Assembly: GCA_037179515.1 (NCBI GenBank)
Contig: JAXCGZ010000053.1
Span: 62,001 to 126,000 of the forward strand
Source: Halocaridina rubra
Taxonomy: Eukaryota; Arthropoda; Malacostraca; Decapoda; Atyidae
Length of the DNA stretch: 64,000 bases
Reading direction: 5' to 3'
In this document: positions 1 to 13,782 of the stretch, piece after piece
Numbering within the stretch: position 1 is the first letter of the stretch
Layout of the letters: every line of letters starts with the position of its first letter
Translations under genes and position numbers: made by a program
The notes under the pieces: generated by a model
What the model was told of the DNA's origin: nothing
Database searches by the model: none
The model's input: the letters and a program-made list of their open reading frames with translations, nothing else

Positions 1-93
1 CATATTTTTTTTTTTTTTTTTTTTTTTGCCAAAATAAAACCGCGATACAGTGAGAACGAGAACCAAGAAACGCGAATAACTGGGGGAACACTG
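1..93 (-). mobile_element. Terminal fragment of a Tigger-like DNA transposon
   Basis: The segment ends in GGGGGAACACTG followed by TA. It is the reverse complement of the terminus that opens element T2 at 3632 (CAGTGTTCCCCC). It also shares the subterminal words AACCAAGAAACGCG and CCGCGATACAGTGA. A TA next to a CAGTG terminus fits the TA target duplication of pogo/Tigger elements. The rest of this element lies left of the window. A poly-T run (about 6-27) precedes the terminus. Confidence 0.6.
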
Positions 94-1441
94 TATTAAA
101 ATTTCCAGTAGTTTCATGATTTTATTGATAAAAAAAAACGTATTTCTTACCCTAAGAATAATAAAACAGTAAAAAATAGTAAAAAACATAAATACTAACA
201 GTATTCCACCATGTAAAATACGATACCGGTATCGTTTCGGAAAACGAAAAGGGTCGCACCTGCGTGAGCTAGTACATATTGAAATTTTCATTATTCTATT
301 GATAAAACAAGTATTTCCTAGCCTAAGAGTAATAAAACAGTAAAAAATAGTAAGAAACATAAATTTAGATATATAACTCACAGTATTGCATCATGTGAAA
401 TACTGTCCGATAGCGTACAATGTATTGGGGTCGCACCTACGTGACCTAGCATATATAGTAATATTTCCAGTAGTTTCATGATTTTATTGATAAAAAACGT
501 ATTTCTTAGCCTAAGAATAATAAAACAGTAAAAAACATAAATACTAACAGTATTGCACCATGTAAAATACGATACCGATATCAGCGTTTCGGACAAAGGC
601 TTGCACATACGTGAGATAGTTCATGGAATGCTATTGGCTGAAAGAGTGAGAGATCTGTATCATGGGGTCTGATTGGCTTTTTCATTGAAGTTTGGTTCTC
701 CCACCATCTTCCATTGTCTCGCCTCACTTGTTCAGTCTAACTCACGTGTGCGGCGTTCATGTTGTGCTTATTAATACGTTTTGCTTGTGATTTTTTTACT
801 CGCATATTTTAACCTTAGCAATGCCTCCCAAGCATCCTGCATCTTCTAAGGCTTCTGGTAGTGAGCCTAAGCAGCAAAGGAAGATGTTAACCATAACAGA
901 TAAGGTGAAACTCTTAGATATGTTGAAAGAAGGAAAAAGTTTACAGATGTCGGCCACTATTTTGGCCTTAATAAATAACAGCCATAAAGCTGTTATTGGC
1001 TGCGGAATAATATCCTCTGGCATCTACAAACTCATTACCACCTCATTCACGGTAAGTTTACCTATCACGTACATATAAACTTACGTTGCATGCTGTTATT
1101 TATAAAGTAAAGGGTGGTTTTTGAACAGTGCAGGGAGGGTTTATACAGTGAACGTAAAAATAATTGTAAAATACCTATGTACATGAGTATGTCATGTCAT
1201 TACCACCTCATTCACAGTAAGTTTATCTATCACTTTCTTATAAATTTACTCTTGCATGCTGTTATTTATGAAGTAAAGGGTGTTTTGTTAACAGTACAGG
1301 GAGGGTTTATGTAGTTTATACAGTGTAAACGTAAAAATAAATTAAAATATCTATGTACATATAGGGTGATCCTACTTCACGAAATTCCTGTCTCGCGCCG
1401 GGTCCCGGAAACGAACCTTTGTGATAATCGAAGGAACACTG
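94..1441 (+). mobile_element. Tigger-like element T1, internally deleted
   Basis: The right end is GAAGGAACACTG at 1430-1441, followed by a TA array. From the left come three tandem units of about 170-190 bp (copies of AATAAAACAGTAAAAAATAG near 160, 331 and 519), then a transposase N-terminus, then a second array containing CCTCATTCACGGTAAGT and GGGAGGGTTTATACAGTG units. The coding region jumps from the N-terminus straight to sequence that lies downstream of the catalytic domain in T3, so T1 is a deletion derivative. Its left terminus is missing. The array instead abuts an oppositely oriented terminus at 93, which points to a rearrangement. Confidence 0.55.
821..1063 (+). pseudogene. Tigger/jerky-type transposase, N-terminal remnant (T1)
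   Basis: An ATG at 821 opens MPPKHPASSKASG..., followed by a basic stretch and KVKLLDMLKEGKS, the first helix region of a CENP-B/Psq-type DNA-binding domain of Tigger and jerky transposases. The reading then runs into sequence that is non-coding or 3' of the catalytic domain in T3 (around 5800-5860, reverse strand). The recognition helix and the whole DDE catalytic domain are therefore missing. The sequence CACGGTAAGT at about 1048 resembles a splice donor but I cannot confirm an intron. It is not functional as a transposase. Confidence 0.6.
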
Positions 1442-1629
1442 TATATATATATATATACCTCACCTAACTTCGTTAATTGGTTTCAGGAGAGACGACTTAA
1501 GTTGAAAAACGACTCAAATCGAATTAGCTTGTCTCTAGGCTAGCCTAGATATACAGATTTACTGTAGTAGTAGTATAGTTGGGTGGGATATGCCTTTTGC
1601 AACGGCTCCCAAGTCTAGGTTTTGCTTTG

Positions 1630-1998
1630 CTAAATTGTTTGTGCAGTTTTTATTATTTGATTTCTTTTTCTACAAATTCTTTTTATAAATTTTTTTCTTT
1701 CTTTGACGTCTTTTTCACTACAATATCTAAATAACAATATATTAGCAATTATTTCAATTTTCTTTTCTATATATGGTTGTGCTAAAAAACTATATTCTGT
1801 TCTTATTTGTGCATATGCTTCACAAAATAGTAGAAAATGTTCCAGGCTCTCTTCACATTGTTCACACGTTGGGCAGGCAGTATCTTTATTTTTAAATTTA
1901 TGTACAGTAAACAAATTAATGAGCTCTATTATGCCGTTGGCAACAGGCTTAGCATGGTGGCCAGTGTTGCCAGATAAAGCGGATGTTTTTGTTTTCAA
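1630..1998 (-). pseudogene. Possible C-terminal zinc-binding tail of a non-LTR retrotransposon polyprotein
   Basis: The open frame of 122 codons contains a cysteine/histidine cluster of spacing C-x2-C-x2-C-x5-H-x4-C (CPTCEQCEESLEHFLLFC). This resembles the zinc-ribbon-like tail found after the RT or RNase H domains of many non-LTR retrotransposons (xCPxC..E..EHxLxxC). No RT or RNase H motif remains next to it, so it would be a 3' fragment of an element unrelated to the CR1/L2 copies further on. A chance frame or a fragment of an unrelated gene cannot be excluded. The cluster is the only support. Confidence 0.35.
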
Positions 1999-2183
1999 AT
2001 GTATGGTACATTTTAAGATATATATTAATTACAAGATGGTAGTACTGTAATTTGAATAAAAATATACTTCATCTCTAAGATACTTGAAATAACTTACCAG
2101 CTTACATGTATGTTTTTTATATTTATCATTTCTCTCATTTATGTATTCTGGCAACACTGATGGTGGCAGTAAGGCCGAGGCTG

Positions 2184-2434
2184 CAAATGTTTTGTCACTC
2201 TTCCGTATCAGCTGATGCACCCTCACATGCTATTTCCCTAACAATATTATATTAAAAATAACTTTGCTGTTTGTTCTTAATGCTTTTATTCAATTTTCTT
2301 CATAATATCCGATTGCAGTAAGCGGTAGAAGAGGAGTAGGATGCGGGTGAACGAAACATTGCTGCCAGGTCAAGCTGTCAAAAATTCCCTAGATACGCTT
2401 ACAAAATTTCCCTAATTGGCTCAAAATATCCCCG

Positions 2435-2493
<59 letters not shown>

Positions 2494-2849
2494 AGGCTAT
2501 ATACATTTCAATTTCTTCATCTCAATTACCACACAGAGTAGAAATATAAAGAATTAGAATAATAATAGCTAGTTCTCAAGAATTTCCCTAGTTTTCCCTC
2601 TTTCTTTTTTGGATTTTCCCTAGATTTTAGTTTTAGTAAATTTTCAAGTTTCTTCCCTGTTTCCCTGTACCCACCTGAATTTCCTTAAAACAAGGAAATT
2701 TCCTTGTACCCGGCAGCCTAAGAAGGAACCTCTATCGGCAAACGTTTTGCTACTTCCGTATCAGCTGATGCACCCTCACACGCTATTTCCCTGACAATAT
2801 TATATTAAAAATAACTTTGCAGTTTGTTCTTAATGCTTTTTTTCAATTA
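2184..2849 (+). repeat. Direct repeat pair (about 112 bp) around a TA array
   Basis: The block at about 2184-2297 recurs at about 2738-2849. Shared words include TTCCGTATCAGCTGATGC, ACAATATTATATTAAAAATA and TTTGTTCTTAATGCTTTT, with a few substitutions. Between them lie a TA array and sequence with many CCCT/CCCTA words. The family is not recognised. Confidence 0.7.
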
Positions 2850-2957
2850 GGTGCCATGGGGGCAAAATATAAGGTCACAAATGAATGAGAGTAGCCGATA
2901 AACAGACATATACCATTCATAAACTAATCAATTCAAAACAATAGCGGTTTTGTGGGA

Positions 2958-3346
2958 ATGACGAGTGACGACACCTAACGGTAGATATTGGAACTACTGT
3001 ACGTATTTTAATAAGATTTTATATGCTTTTATTCTTATTTATTGTACAATAACATGATTTTATGTGCTTTTGTTTTTATTTATATCAATGGAATCCATAT
3101 CTTCTAACAAAGAAAGTCCTTTTCAATGAATGCAAATGCCTGCTGCATTCTTATTCTTATTCGTATTCTTATTTTTTTTATTATTATCATTATTATTATT
3201 ATTATTAATATTATTATTATTATTATTATGACGAGTGATGACGCCTAACGGTATATATTGGAACTACTGTACGTATTTTAATAAGATTTTATATGCTTTT
3301 ATTCTTATTTATTGTACAATAACATGATTTTATGAGCTTTAGTTTT
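2958..3346 (+). repeat. Direct repeat pair (about 118 bp) around a TTA array
   Basis: The block beginning ATGACGAGTGACGACACC at 2958 recurs at 3228 as ATGACGAGTGATGACGCC and stays alignable for about 118 bp, including TATTGGAACTACTGTACG. A TTA/TTATTA array (3176-3229) lies just before the second block. It is a local duplication of unknown origin. Confidence 0.7.
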
Positions 3347-3534
3347 TATTTATTGTACAGTAACATGATTTCATGTGCTTTTAATGGTTTTCAAGTGATA
3401 TTATGATTCCAGGATATGTAACAGACAGATGTAAAGTTGATTATAATGACAAACTTTATTTATTTTTTTCATATATTTTTTTGAAAACCGACGTATAATC
3501 GAGAACCACTTAGCCCGAAACGACTTAAGCCGAA

Positions 3535-5308
<1,774 letters not shown>

Positions 5309-5396
<88 letters not shown>
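5309..5396. repeat. (TA)n microsatellite
   Basis: About 88 bp of TA with one AATA interruption near 5355. It ends at the terminus of T3. Confidence 0.95.
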
Positions 5397-5399
<3 letters not shown>

Positions 5400-5401
<2 letters not shown>

Positions 5402-7318
5402 GTGATCCCTTGTGTATCGCGAGGGTTAGGTTCCGGGACCTGTCGCGATGGGTGAATTCTCGCGAAGTAGGATCACCCTATATGTACATAGATATTTTAC
5501 ATTTATTTTTACGTTTACTGTATAAACCCTCCCTGTACTGTTAAAAAACCACCCTTTACTTCATAAATAACAGCATGCAAGCGTAAATTTATATGAATGT
5601 GATAGATAAACTTACTGTGAATTAGGTGGTAATGACATGACATACTCATGTACATAGGTATTTTACAATTATTTTTACATTTACTGTATAAACCTTCCCT
5701 GCACTGTTAAAAAACCACCCTTTTCTTTATAAATAACAGCATGCAACGTAAATTTATATGTACGAGATAGGTAAACTTACCGTGAATGAGGTGGTAATGA
5801 CGTTTGTAGACTCCAGAGGAAATTATTCCGCAGCCAATAACTGCTTTTCGGCTGCTTTTTGGGGGCGAAGAACATGGTAATGGGGAGTTGCTGTCGCTGT
5901 TTCGTCTTTTGTTGAAAGATGGTCTGGTAAGGAATCATGGCATCGTCGAGAAGATTACAGAAGGTCACCTAACGAACCATATTATCGTCATGTACCTGCG
6001 AGGGTTGTTGGACTGCTTTCACGTATTCATACATGGCTGCCAAACGTTCGAGTGTAAGGCTAGGTTCTTCAATTTCTTCGTGCGTTTCCTGAAGTTCTTC
6101 TTCCTCTTCTTCCCTCGCTGATTTTGTCATTTCTTCCAAGTCTTCATCAGTCAAAGGCTGCGGGTGGCAGTCAGTCAGTTCATTTACATCTTCGGGAGTC
6201 ATATCTTTAAAGCCTTCTCCACCTAGCAATGCAGCCAACTTCACAGCTTTCGCAACTGCCGAGTTATGGACTTCTTCAGGAGCAAATCCCTTGTAGTCGT
6301 GGATGACTTGAGGCCACAATTTCTTCCAGCTGGCATTGATTGTGGCCGGCTTCATGTCTTTGATTGCATTCTGAATATTTTGAAGGCATGTGGCAATCGT
6401 GTAATTATGCCAGTACATCTTCACTGAGAATTCTTTGTACGAATCCATGGATTCAACCAGGTTCACCAGGGCATTTCGTTTGTAGAGGGCCTTGAACGCA
6501 CAAATAACGCCTTGATCCATAGGCTGAATCAGTGACATCGTATTCAGTGGCAGGAACTCTACTTAAACACCGTCATATTCGAGATTAGTTGTGTGGCCTC
6601 CAGCATTATCTATCAAAAGAAGGACTTTAAATTCAAGGCCTTTTCCGCAAGATTAAGTTTGACCTGAGGGATAAAGCATTGGTGAAACCAGTCCGATGTG
6701 AGGCTTTTCGTGATCCAGGCCTTAGGGTTATGCATCCAATACACTGGCAGCAGATTCTTGTTTTAATTCTTCAAAGCCCTAAGGTTCTTTGACTTATAGA
6801 TAAGCCCGGGCTTTAACATGAAGCCCAGAGCATTCCCGCACATGATGAGGGTAACGCGATCTTTGTGCGCTTTAAATCCCGGGGCTTTAGCTACTTCCTT
6901 GAAGAGAAAATTGCGAGATGGCATTCTCTTCCAAAATAACCCAGTCTCATCCATGTTGAAGACTTGCTCAAGAGCATATTCCCCTTCGGCGATAATTTTC
7001 TTGAAGTCGTTGTTCACGTAATCTTCTGCGGCAGCTGTATCTGCAGAGGCAGCTTCTCCATAAACCGAAACGCTTTTTAGGCCATAGAGTTTTAGAAATT
7101 TGGCAAACCATCCCTTGCTTGCCCTGAACGATTGTATCGTCGGTGGAGAATCGCTGGAGGGTCCTGGTTGTGGGTCGTCGATATCTTCTTCTCTCCCCTC
7201 CGGTTGCCACTGTCGTCATCGGCTTCATTTTTAGCGAATGTCTCGTACAGCTTCTTCGCCTTTGTTTGTATGATATTGCTGTCTATGCTGAATCCTCTTT
7301 GTACTCGTGGAAGAAGTG
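5400..7318 (-). mobile_element. Tigger-like element T3, carrying most of a transposase
   Basis: Begins (in plus coordinates) with CAGTGATCCCTTG at 5400 against a TA array, followed by TATCGCGAGGG and two right-type subterminal units (CATGACATACTCATGTACAT). It is oriented so that the transposase reads leftwards. The element is cut off at about 7318, where a 22-bp A run and a different terminus type (ending AACAAGGTG at 7446) follow. The transposase N-terminus and the left arm are missing. Confidence 0.65.
5960..7318 (-). pseudogene. Tigger-family DDE transposase, broken
   Basis: Read right to left, the remnant shows a CENP-B-type DNA-binding region (KAKKLYE near 7240, then a PQPGPSS linker, then RASKGWFAKF near 7110). 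The DDE superfamily catalytic core follows. The first acidic residue lies in FNMDETGLFW (about 6940-6970), the second in IDNAGGH (codon 6605-6607) and the third in QPMDQGV (about 6500-6530). A coiled acidic C-terminus follows (SAREEEEEELQE). Disruptions are an in-frame TAA at 6563-6565 and shifts near 6640 and 7200. Without a DNA-binding N-terminus it is a dead copy. It is the only copy here that retains the catalytic domain. Confidence 0.8.
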
Positions 7319-7320
7319 TA

Positions 7321-8967
<1,647 letters not shown>

Positions 8968-8975
8968 TATATATA

Positions 8976-10760
8976 CGGTGTTCCTTCAATTATCGCGATG
9001 GTTCGGTTCTGGGTCCCGGCGCGAGACAGGAAAATCGCGAAGTAGGATCAGCCTATATGTACATAGATATTTTCATTTATTATTACGTTTACACTGTATA
9101 AACCCTCCCTGTACTTTTAACAAACCACCCTGTACTTCGTAAATAGCAGCATGCAACTTAAATTTATATGAAAGTGATAGATAAAATTACGGTGAATGAA
9201 GTGGTAATTACATGACATACTCATGTACATAGGTATTTTACAATTATTTTTAAGTTTACGTACTGTATAAACCCTCCCTGCACTGTTAAAAAAACACCCT
9301 ATACTTTATAAATTACAGCAAGCAACTTAAATTTATATGAAAGTGATAGGAAAACTTACCATGAATGAGGTGATGATGACGTGACATACTCATATACATA
9401 GGTATTTTACAATTATTTTTGTTTACGTACTGTATAAACCCTCCCTGTACTTTTAAAAGAACACCCTTTACTTTATAAATAACAGCATGCAATGTAAATT
9501 TATATGAAAGAGATAGGAAAACTTACCGTGAATGAGGTGATGAGGACGTGACATACTCATGTACATAGGAATTTTACAATTATTTTTACGTTTACGTTGA
9601 TTTATCAAAAGAAATGCTCGCTGTTTTCCTGATCTTTGCCTCGTCCTTTTTCATGTAGCGAACAGTAGATTCATTGAGGCCAAAATAGCGGCCGACATCC
9701 ATGAACTTTTTTCCTTCTTTCAACATATCTTAGAGTTTCACCTTATCTACTATGGTTAACATCTTCCTTTGCCGCTTAGATTGACTACCAGAAGCCTTAG
9801 AAGGTGAAGGACGTTTGGGAGGCATTGCAAAGGTTAAATTACGCGTGAAAACACAATCACAAACAAAACGTATTAATAAGCACAACGTGAACGGCGCAAA
9901 CGTGAGTTAGACTGAACGAGTGAGGCGAGACATTGGAAAATGGTGGGAAAAGCAAACTGCAATGAAAAAGCCAATCAGACCCCATGATACAGAACATACA
10001 GAAAAACAATTCTGTGATTCGTCGTCTCCCGACCTTTCAGCCAATAGCATTCCATTAACTATCTCACGTAAGCGAGAGCCTTTTCGATTTCCGAAACTGT
10101 TAGTATTTATGTTTTTTTTATTATTATCTTTTACTGTTTTATTATTCTTAGGCTAGGAAATACTTGTTTTATCAATAAAATAATGAAAATTTTAATATTC
10201 ACTAGGTCACGTAGGTGAGAGCCCTTGCGTTTTCCGAAACGTGATACCGGTATTGTATTTTACATGGTGCAATACTGTTAGTACTGTATTTATGTTTTTT
10301 ACTCTTTTTTACTGTTTTAGTATTCTTAGGCTAGGAAATACTTGTTTTATCAATAATGAAAATTTTAATATTCACTAGGTCACGTAGGTGAGAGCCTTTG
10401 CGTTTTCCGAAACGCTGATACCGGTATCGTATTTTACGTGGTGCAATTTATGTTTTTTACTATTTTTTACTGTTTTATTATTCTCAGGCTAAGAAATTCG
10501 TGTTTTTATCAATAAAATCATGAAACTATTGGAAATTTTAATATACAGTATATGCTAGCTAACTTAGGTGCGACCCCAATACATTGTGCGCTATCGGACA
10601 CTATTTGACATGATGCAATACCCTGTGCTGTGAGTTATATATCTAAATTTATGTTTTTTACTCTTTTTTACTGTTTTATTATATGTAGGCTGCGAAATAA
10701 ATTTTTTTATCAATTAAATAATGAAATTAGTTTGTTTTTTTCAATAAAAAAATGAAAATA
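8976..10760 (-). mobile_element. Tigger-like element T5, inverted relative to T4
   Basis: The right-type terminus CGGTGTTCCTTC at 8976 faces the right terminus of T4 across eight bases of TA repeat. Going right, it contains four right-type units (about 9030-9590), an N-terminal transposase remnant and an inverted left-type array (about 10077-10720). The left terminus is missing; sequence homologous to T4 ends at about 10758, where TA and a CACCTTGTTCC terminus follow. Confidence 0.65.
9600..9823 (-). pseudogene. Tigger transposase N-terminal remnant (T5)
   Basis: ATG at 9821-9823 starts MPPKRPSPSKAS. After an in-frame TAA near 9730 (in VKL*DMLKEGKK) the frame continues through DVGRYFGLNESTVRYMKKDE and IRKTASISFDK, the best-preserved CENP-B-type helix-turn-helix in the window. 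It then stops in the subterminal array. Taken with the T3 remnant it shows the family's domain order. No single copy carries both halves. Confidence 0.7.
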
Positions 10761-10892
10761 CACCTTGTTCCTTTTATACGCGATTTTTTTATATGCGAAA
10801 TTGCAAGAACGCCCCCCAAAAATAATAGTACAAAATTTGGAATTCGTGAATAATGCCCCCCCCCCCTTTTTTTTTTTTTTTTTTGTGTGTGT
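10761..10892 (+). mobile_element. CACCTTGTTCC-type terminus with poly-C/poly-T
   Basis: Starts CACCTTGTTCCTTTTATACG at 10761 after TA, then TATATGCGAAATTGCAAGAA and CGCCCCCCAAAAATAATAG. It is the inverted relative of the terminus at 7446. It runs into C(13), T(18) and a short GT run at 10855-10892. Confidence 0.45.
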
Positions 10893-11090
10893 GACAACAG
10901 GATGGACCAAAAAATGATAAAATAAAACAGCCTTTATCAGGCTGTAAAGAGAAACAGATGGAGAGTGTAATGACCTGTCAGATGTGAAGGGATTATAAAA
11001 GATGTGTAATGAATATCCAGCTCTCTGCTGGGTTTTAATATACCTCTGCATTACTCTCATGATGTCTATTCTAAAAATTCTCCTTAGATC

Positions 11091-11187
<97 letters not shown>

Positions 11188-11224
11188 ATTTAACAATAAT
11201 TTTCCTTTGATGATGAATGTGGAG

Positions 11225-11266
<42 letters not shown>

Positions 11267-11267
11267 T
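10893..11267 (+). repeat. Unclassified interspersed repeat with TTA arrays (copy R1)
   Basis: About 200 bp of unique-looking sequence (CAGCCTTTATCAGGCTGTAA at about 10929; GATGTGTAATGAATATCCAG at about 11000) leads into TTA arrays at 11091-11186 and 11226-11267. The arrays are separated by AACAATAATTTTCCTTTGAT. The same arrangement recurs at 26167-26569, so it is a dispersed family with an internal microsatellite. AGCCTTTATCAGGCT can form a short hairpin. No coding sequence was recognised. Confidence 0.65.
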
Positions 11268-11337
11268 AATTTGTAATTAAACCATTATTTTTACAATAAA
11301 TTATGTAGTTTTGGGTGAATGAACAAGAGTTAATTAA

Positions 11338-12003
<666 letters not shown>

Positions 12004-13222
12004 AAGGAAACATATGTCTCTTCACTTGGAATCCTTCAACTTTATGTCAGTGAGGCAACATGGCTTCAGAGAAGGTAGATCAACAGTAACAAACTTATTA
12101 GAATTTTATGATGAGGTAAGCCAAATCTTACAGGAAAGAGAGGGCTGGGCAGACTGCATATTCCTAGACTTCCAGAAAGCGTTTGACACTGTTCCACATG
12201 GGAGACTTATTAGGAAGCTGCAATCAATGGCTAGAATAGGTGGGAATGTTTTGGAATGGATAAAAACTTACTTAGAAGGAAGGGAACAGAGGGTTAGAGT
12301 AAGACACTCAGTGTCTGAATGGAGAAGAGTTAGTAGTGGAGTTCCACAGGGTTCAGTTTTAGGGCCACTTTTGTTCCTTGTATATGTAAATGACCTACCA
12401 GAGTCTGTAAATTCATTCATGAATATGTTTGCAGATGATGCAAAGATTGTGAAGAAAGTAAAAAACGAGAACAATGGTAGAGAACTTCAGGAGGATCTAA
12501 ATAATCTGCATGAGTGGTCAGAAAAGTGGCTAATGAAATTCAATACTTCAAAATGTAAGGTAATGAGAATGGGTACAAGTGCAAGAAGGCCCAAGCTTGA
12601 CTACTCGGTGGCTGGAGTACAACTTCAAGAGACAGAAAATGAGAGAGATCTAGGAGTAAACATACTGGCAGATTTGTCTCCAGAAATACATATAAATGGC
12701 ATAGTAAGGGCAGCATATGCATTCTTATCAAATGTAAGGGTAGCCTTCAGGCACATGGACAAGGAAATGTTCAGAAATATTTATGTAACCTATGTGAGGC
12801 CAAAACTCGAATATGCAGCCCCCTTTTGGAATCCGCACTTGAAAAAGCACATAGCTAAGCTTGAAAAAGTTCAAAGACATGCCACGAAACTGGTGCCAGA
12901 AATACGCAATCTCAGTTATGATGAGAGGCTGAGGGAATTAGACTTACCATCACTCGAAGCTAGAAGAGTGAGGGGGGATATGGTGACAGTCTTTAAATTC
13001 CTTCATGGTTATGATAGAGTGGATAGGGATCGATATTTTGATATGGCTGGCTCTAGAACTAGAGGTCATAGTTTGAAGCTTGGTAAGAAAACTTCTTTGC
13101 AGGATGTAAGGAAATAGTTTTTCAGTGTAAGAGTAGTTGATAATTGGAATTGGCTAAGCGAGGAGGTAGTTAATGCTATCTCAATCCATAGTTTTAAGGA
13201 CAGGTATGATAAGTATCACTAA
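12004..13222 (+). pseudogene. ORF2 fragment of copy 1: reverse transcriptase core and C-terminus
   Basis: The frame is open from upstream non-element sequence (11933) to TAG at 13115-13117. Visible RT blocks are [37 protein letters not shown] and the catalytic box NMFADDAKI. The CR1/L2-type C-terminal region follows ([43 protein letters not shown]). The fingers part of RT and the endonuclease are absent. The TAG replaces the TAC tyrosine codon of RKYFFSV, about 35 codons before the usual end (TAA at 13220-13222). The same stop is in copies 2, 3, 4, 17 and 18. Confidence 0.85.
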
Positions 13223-13299
13223 GTATAAAATGGAACCGATGAGGAGACGGGAAGATACGAGCTTTGGGCTCTTTCCCGTAAACACAATTAGGTAATCAC
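12004..13299 (+). mobile_element. CR1/L2-group retrotransposon copy 1, 5'-truncated
   Basis: Homology to copy 2 begins abruptly at AAGGAAACATAT (12004), inside the RT domain, and runs to the 3' tail CACAATTAGGTAATCAC at 13299. The next base belongs to copy 2, so these two plus-strand copies are in direct head-to-tail contact. 5' truncation is the usual outcome of target-primed reverse transcription. Copies 1 and 2 are the only main-family copies on the plus strand. Confidence 0.85.
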
Positions 13300-13319
13300 C
13301 CACTCATCAGACAGGCACT

Positions 13320-13782
13320 TGATAAGGAGAAGACAGTGGTAATCTCAGGCATAAGCGAGTCCCAGGAGCCAACTTGGCAGGGGAGACTTGAAGAAAATAA
13401 AGCTAGGGTTGTAGACCTGATAAGAAAGCTTGGAGTAGTATGTGGTCCTGAGGATATTGTAAACATACACCAACTAGGTAAATATTCAAGGGAAGGAAAG
13501 CCGAAACCAACAAAAGTAACCTTTGAGAGAGGGGAAACATGTAGGGAAATATTGTTGAGAAAAAAAAGTCTAAAAGACCTTCAAGAATTCAAAGAAGTGT
13601 TCATTAGACAATACAGAACACAGGAAGAGATGGGAAAGATCAAAAACTTGTTGCAAGAGGCAAGAAGGTTAAATGATGAAAGAAATGAAGAAGAGAAGAC
13701 AAATTTTCATTACAGAGTTCTTCCAGACAAAGGGGAGATAAAGAAGATAATGACAGATGATCAGGGGATGGGGCCTCATTAA
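13320..13782 (+). pseudogene. ORF1 C-terminal half (copy 2): RRM-like nucleic-acid-binding protein
   Basis: Frame beginning at the truncation and ending TAA 13780-13782. KTVVISGISESQEP resembles the first strand (RNP2-like) of the RRM-like domain in ORF1 proteins of CR1/L2 and other non-LTR elements. KPTKVTFERGETCREILLRK resembles the RNP1-like strand and following helix. The end is highly charged (EEARRLNDERNEEEKTN). By analogy, ORF1 proteins coat the element RNA as a ribonucleoprotein; this is inference. The N-terminal coiled coil is missing here but present in copy 20. Confidence 0.7.

Noticed and set aside
796..1023. Minus-strand 75-codon frame over the T1 transposase remnant
   Set aside because: Shadow of the recognisable plus-strand N-terminus.
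1040..1060. Splice donor after the T1 transposase exon (CACGGTAAGT)
   Set aside because: The word recurs in every right-arm unit, including non-coding copies, so it is part of the array and not evidence of an intron.
12268..12731. Conserved 63- and 68-codon frames antisense to the RT (starting [10 protein letters not shown] or [11 protein letters not shown]), present in most copies
   Set aside because: They recur only because they are the antisense shadow of ORF2 and have no independent conservation signal.
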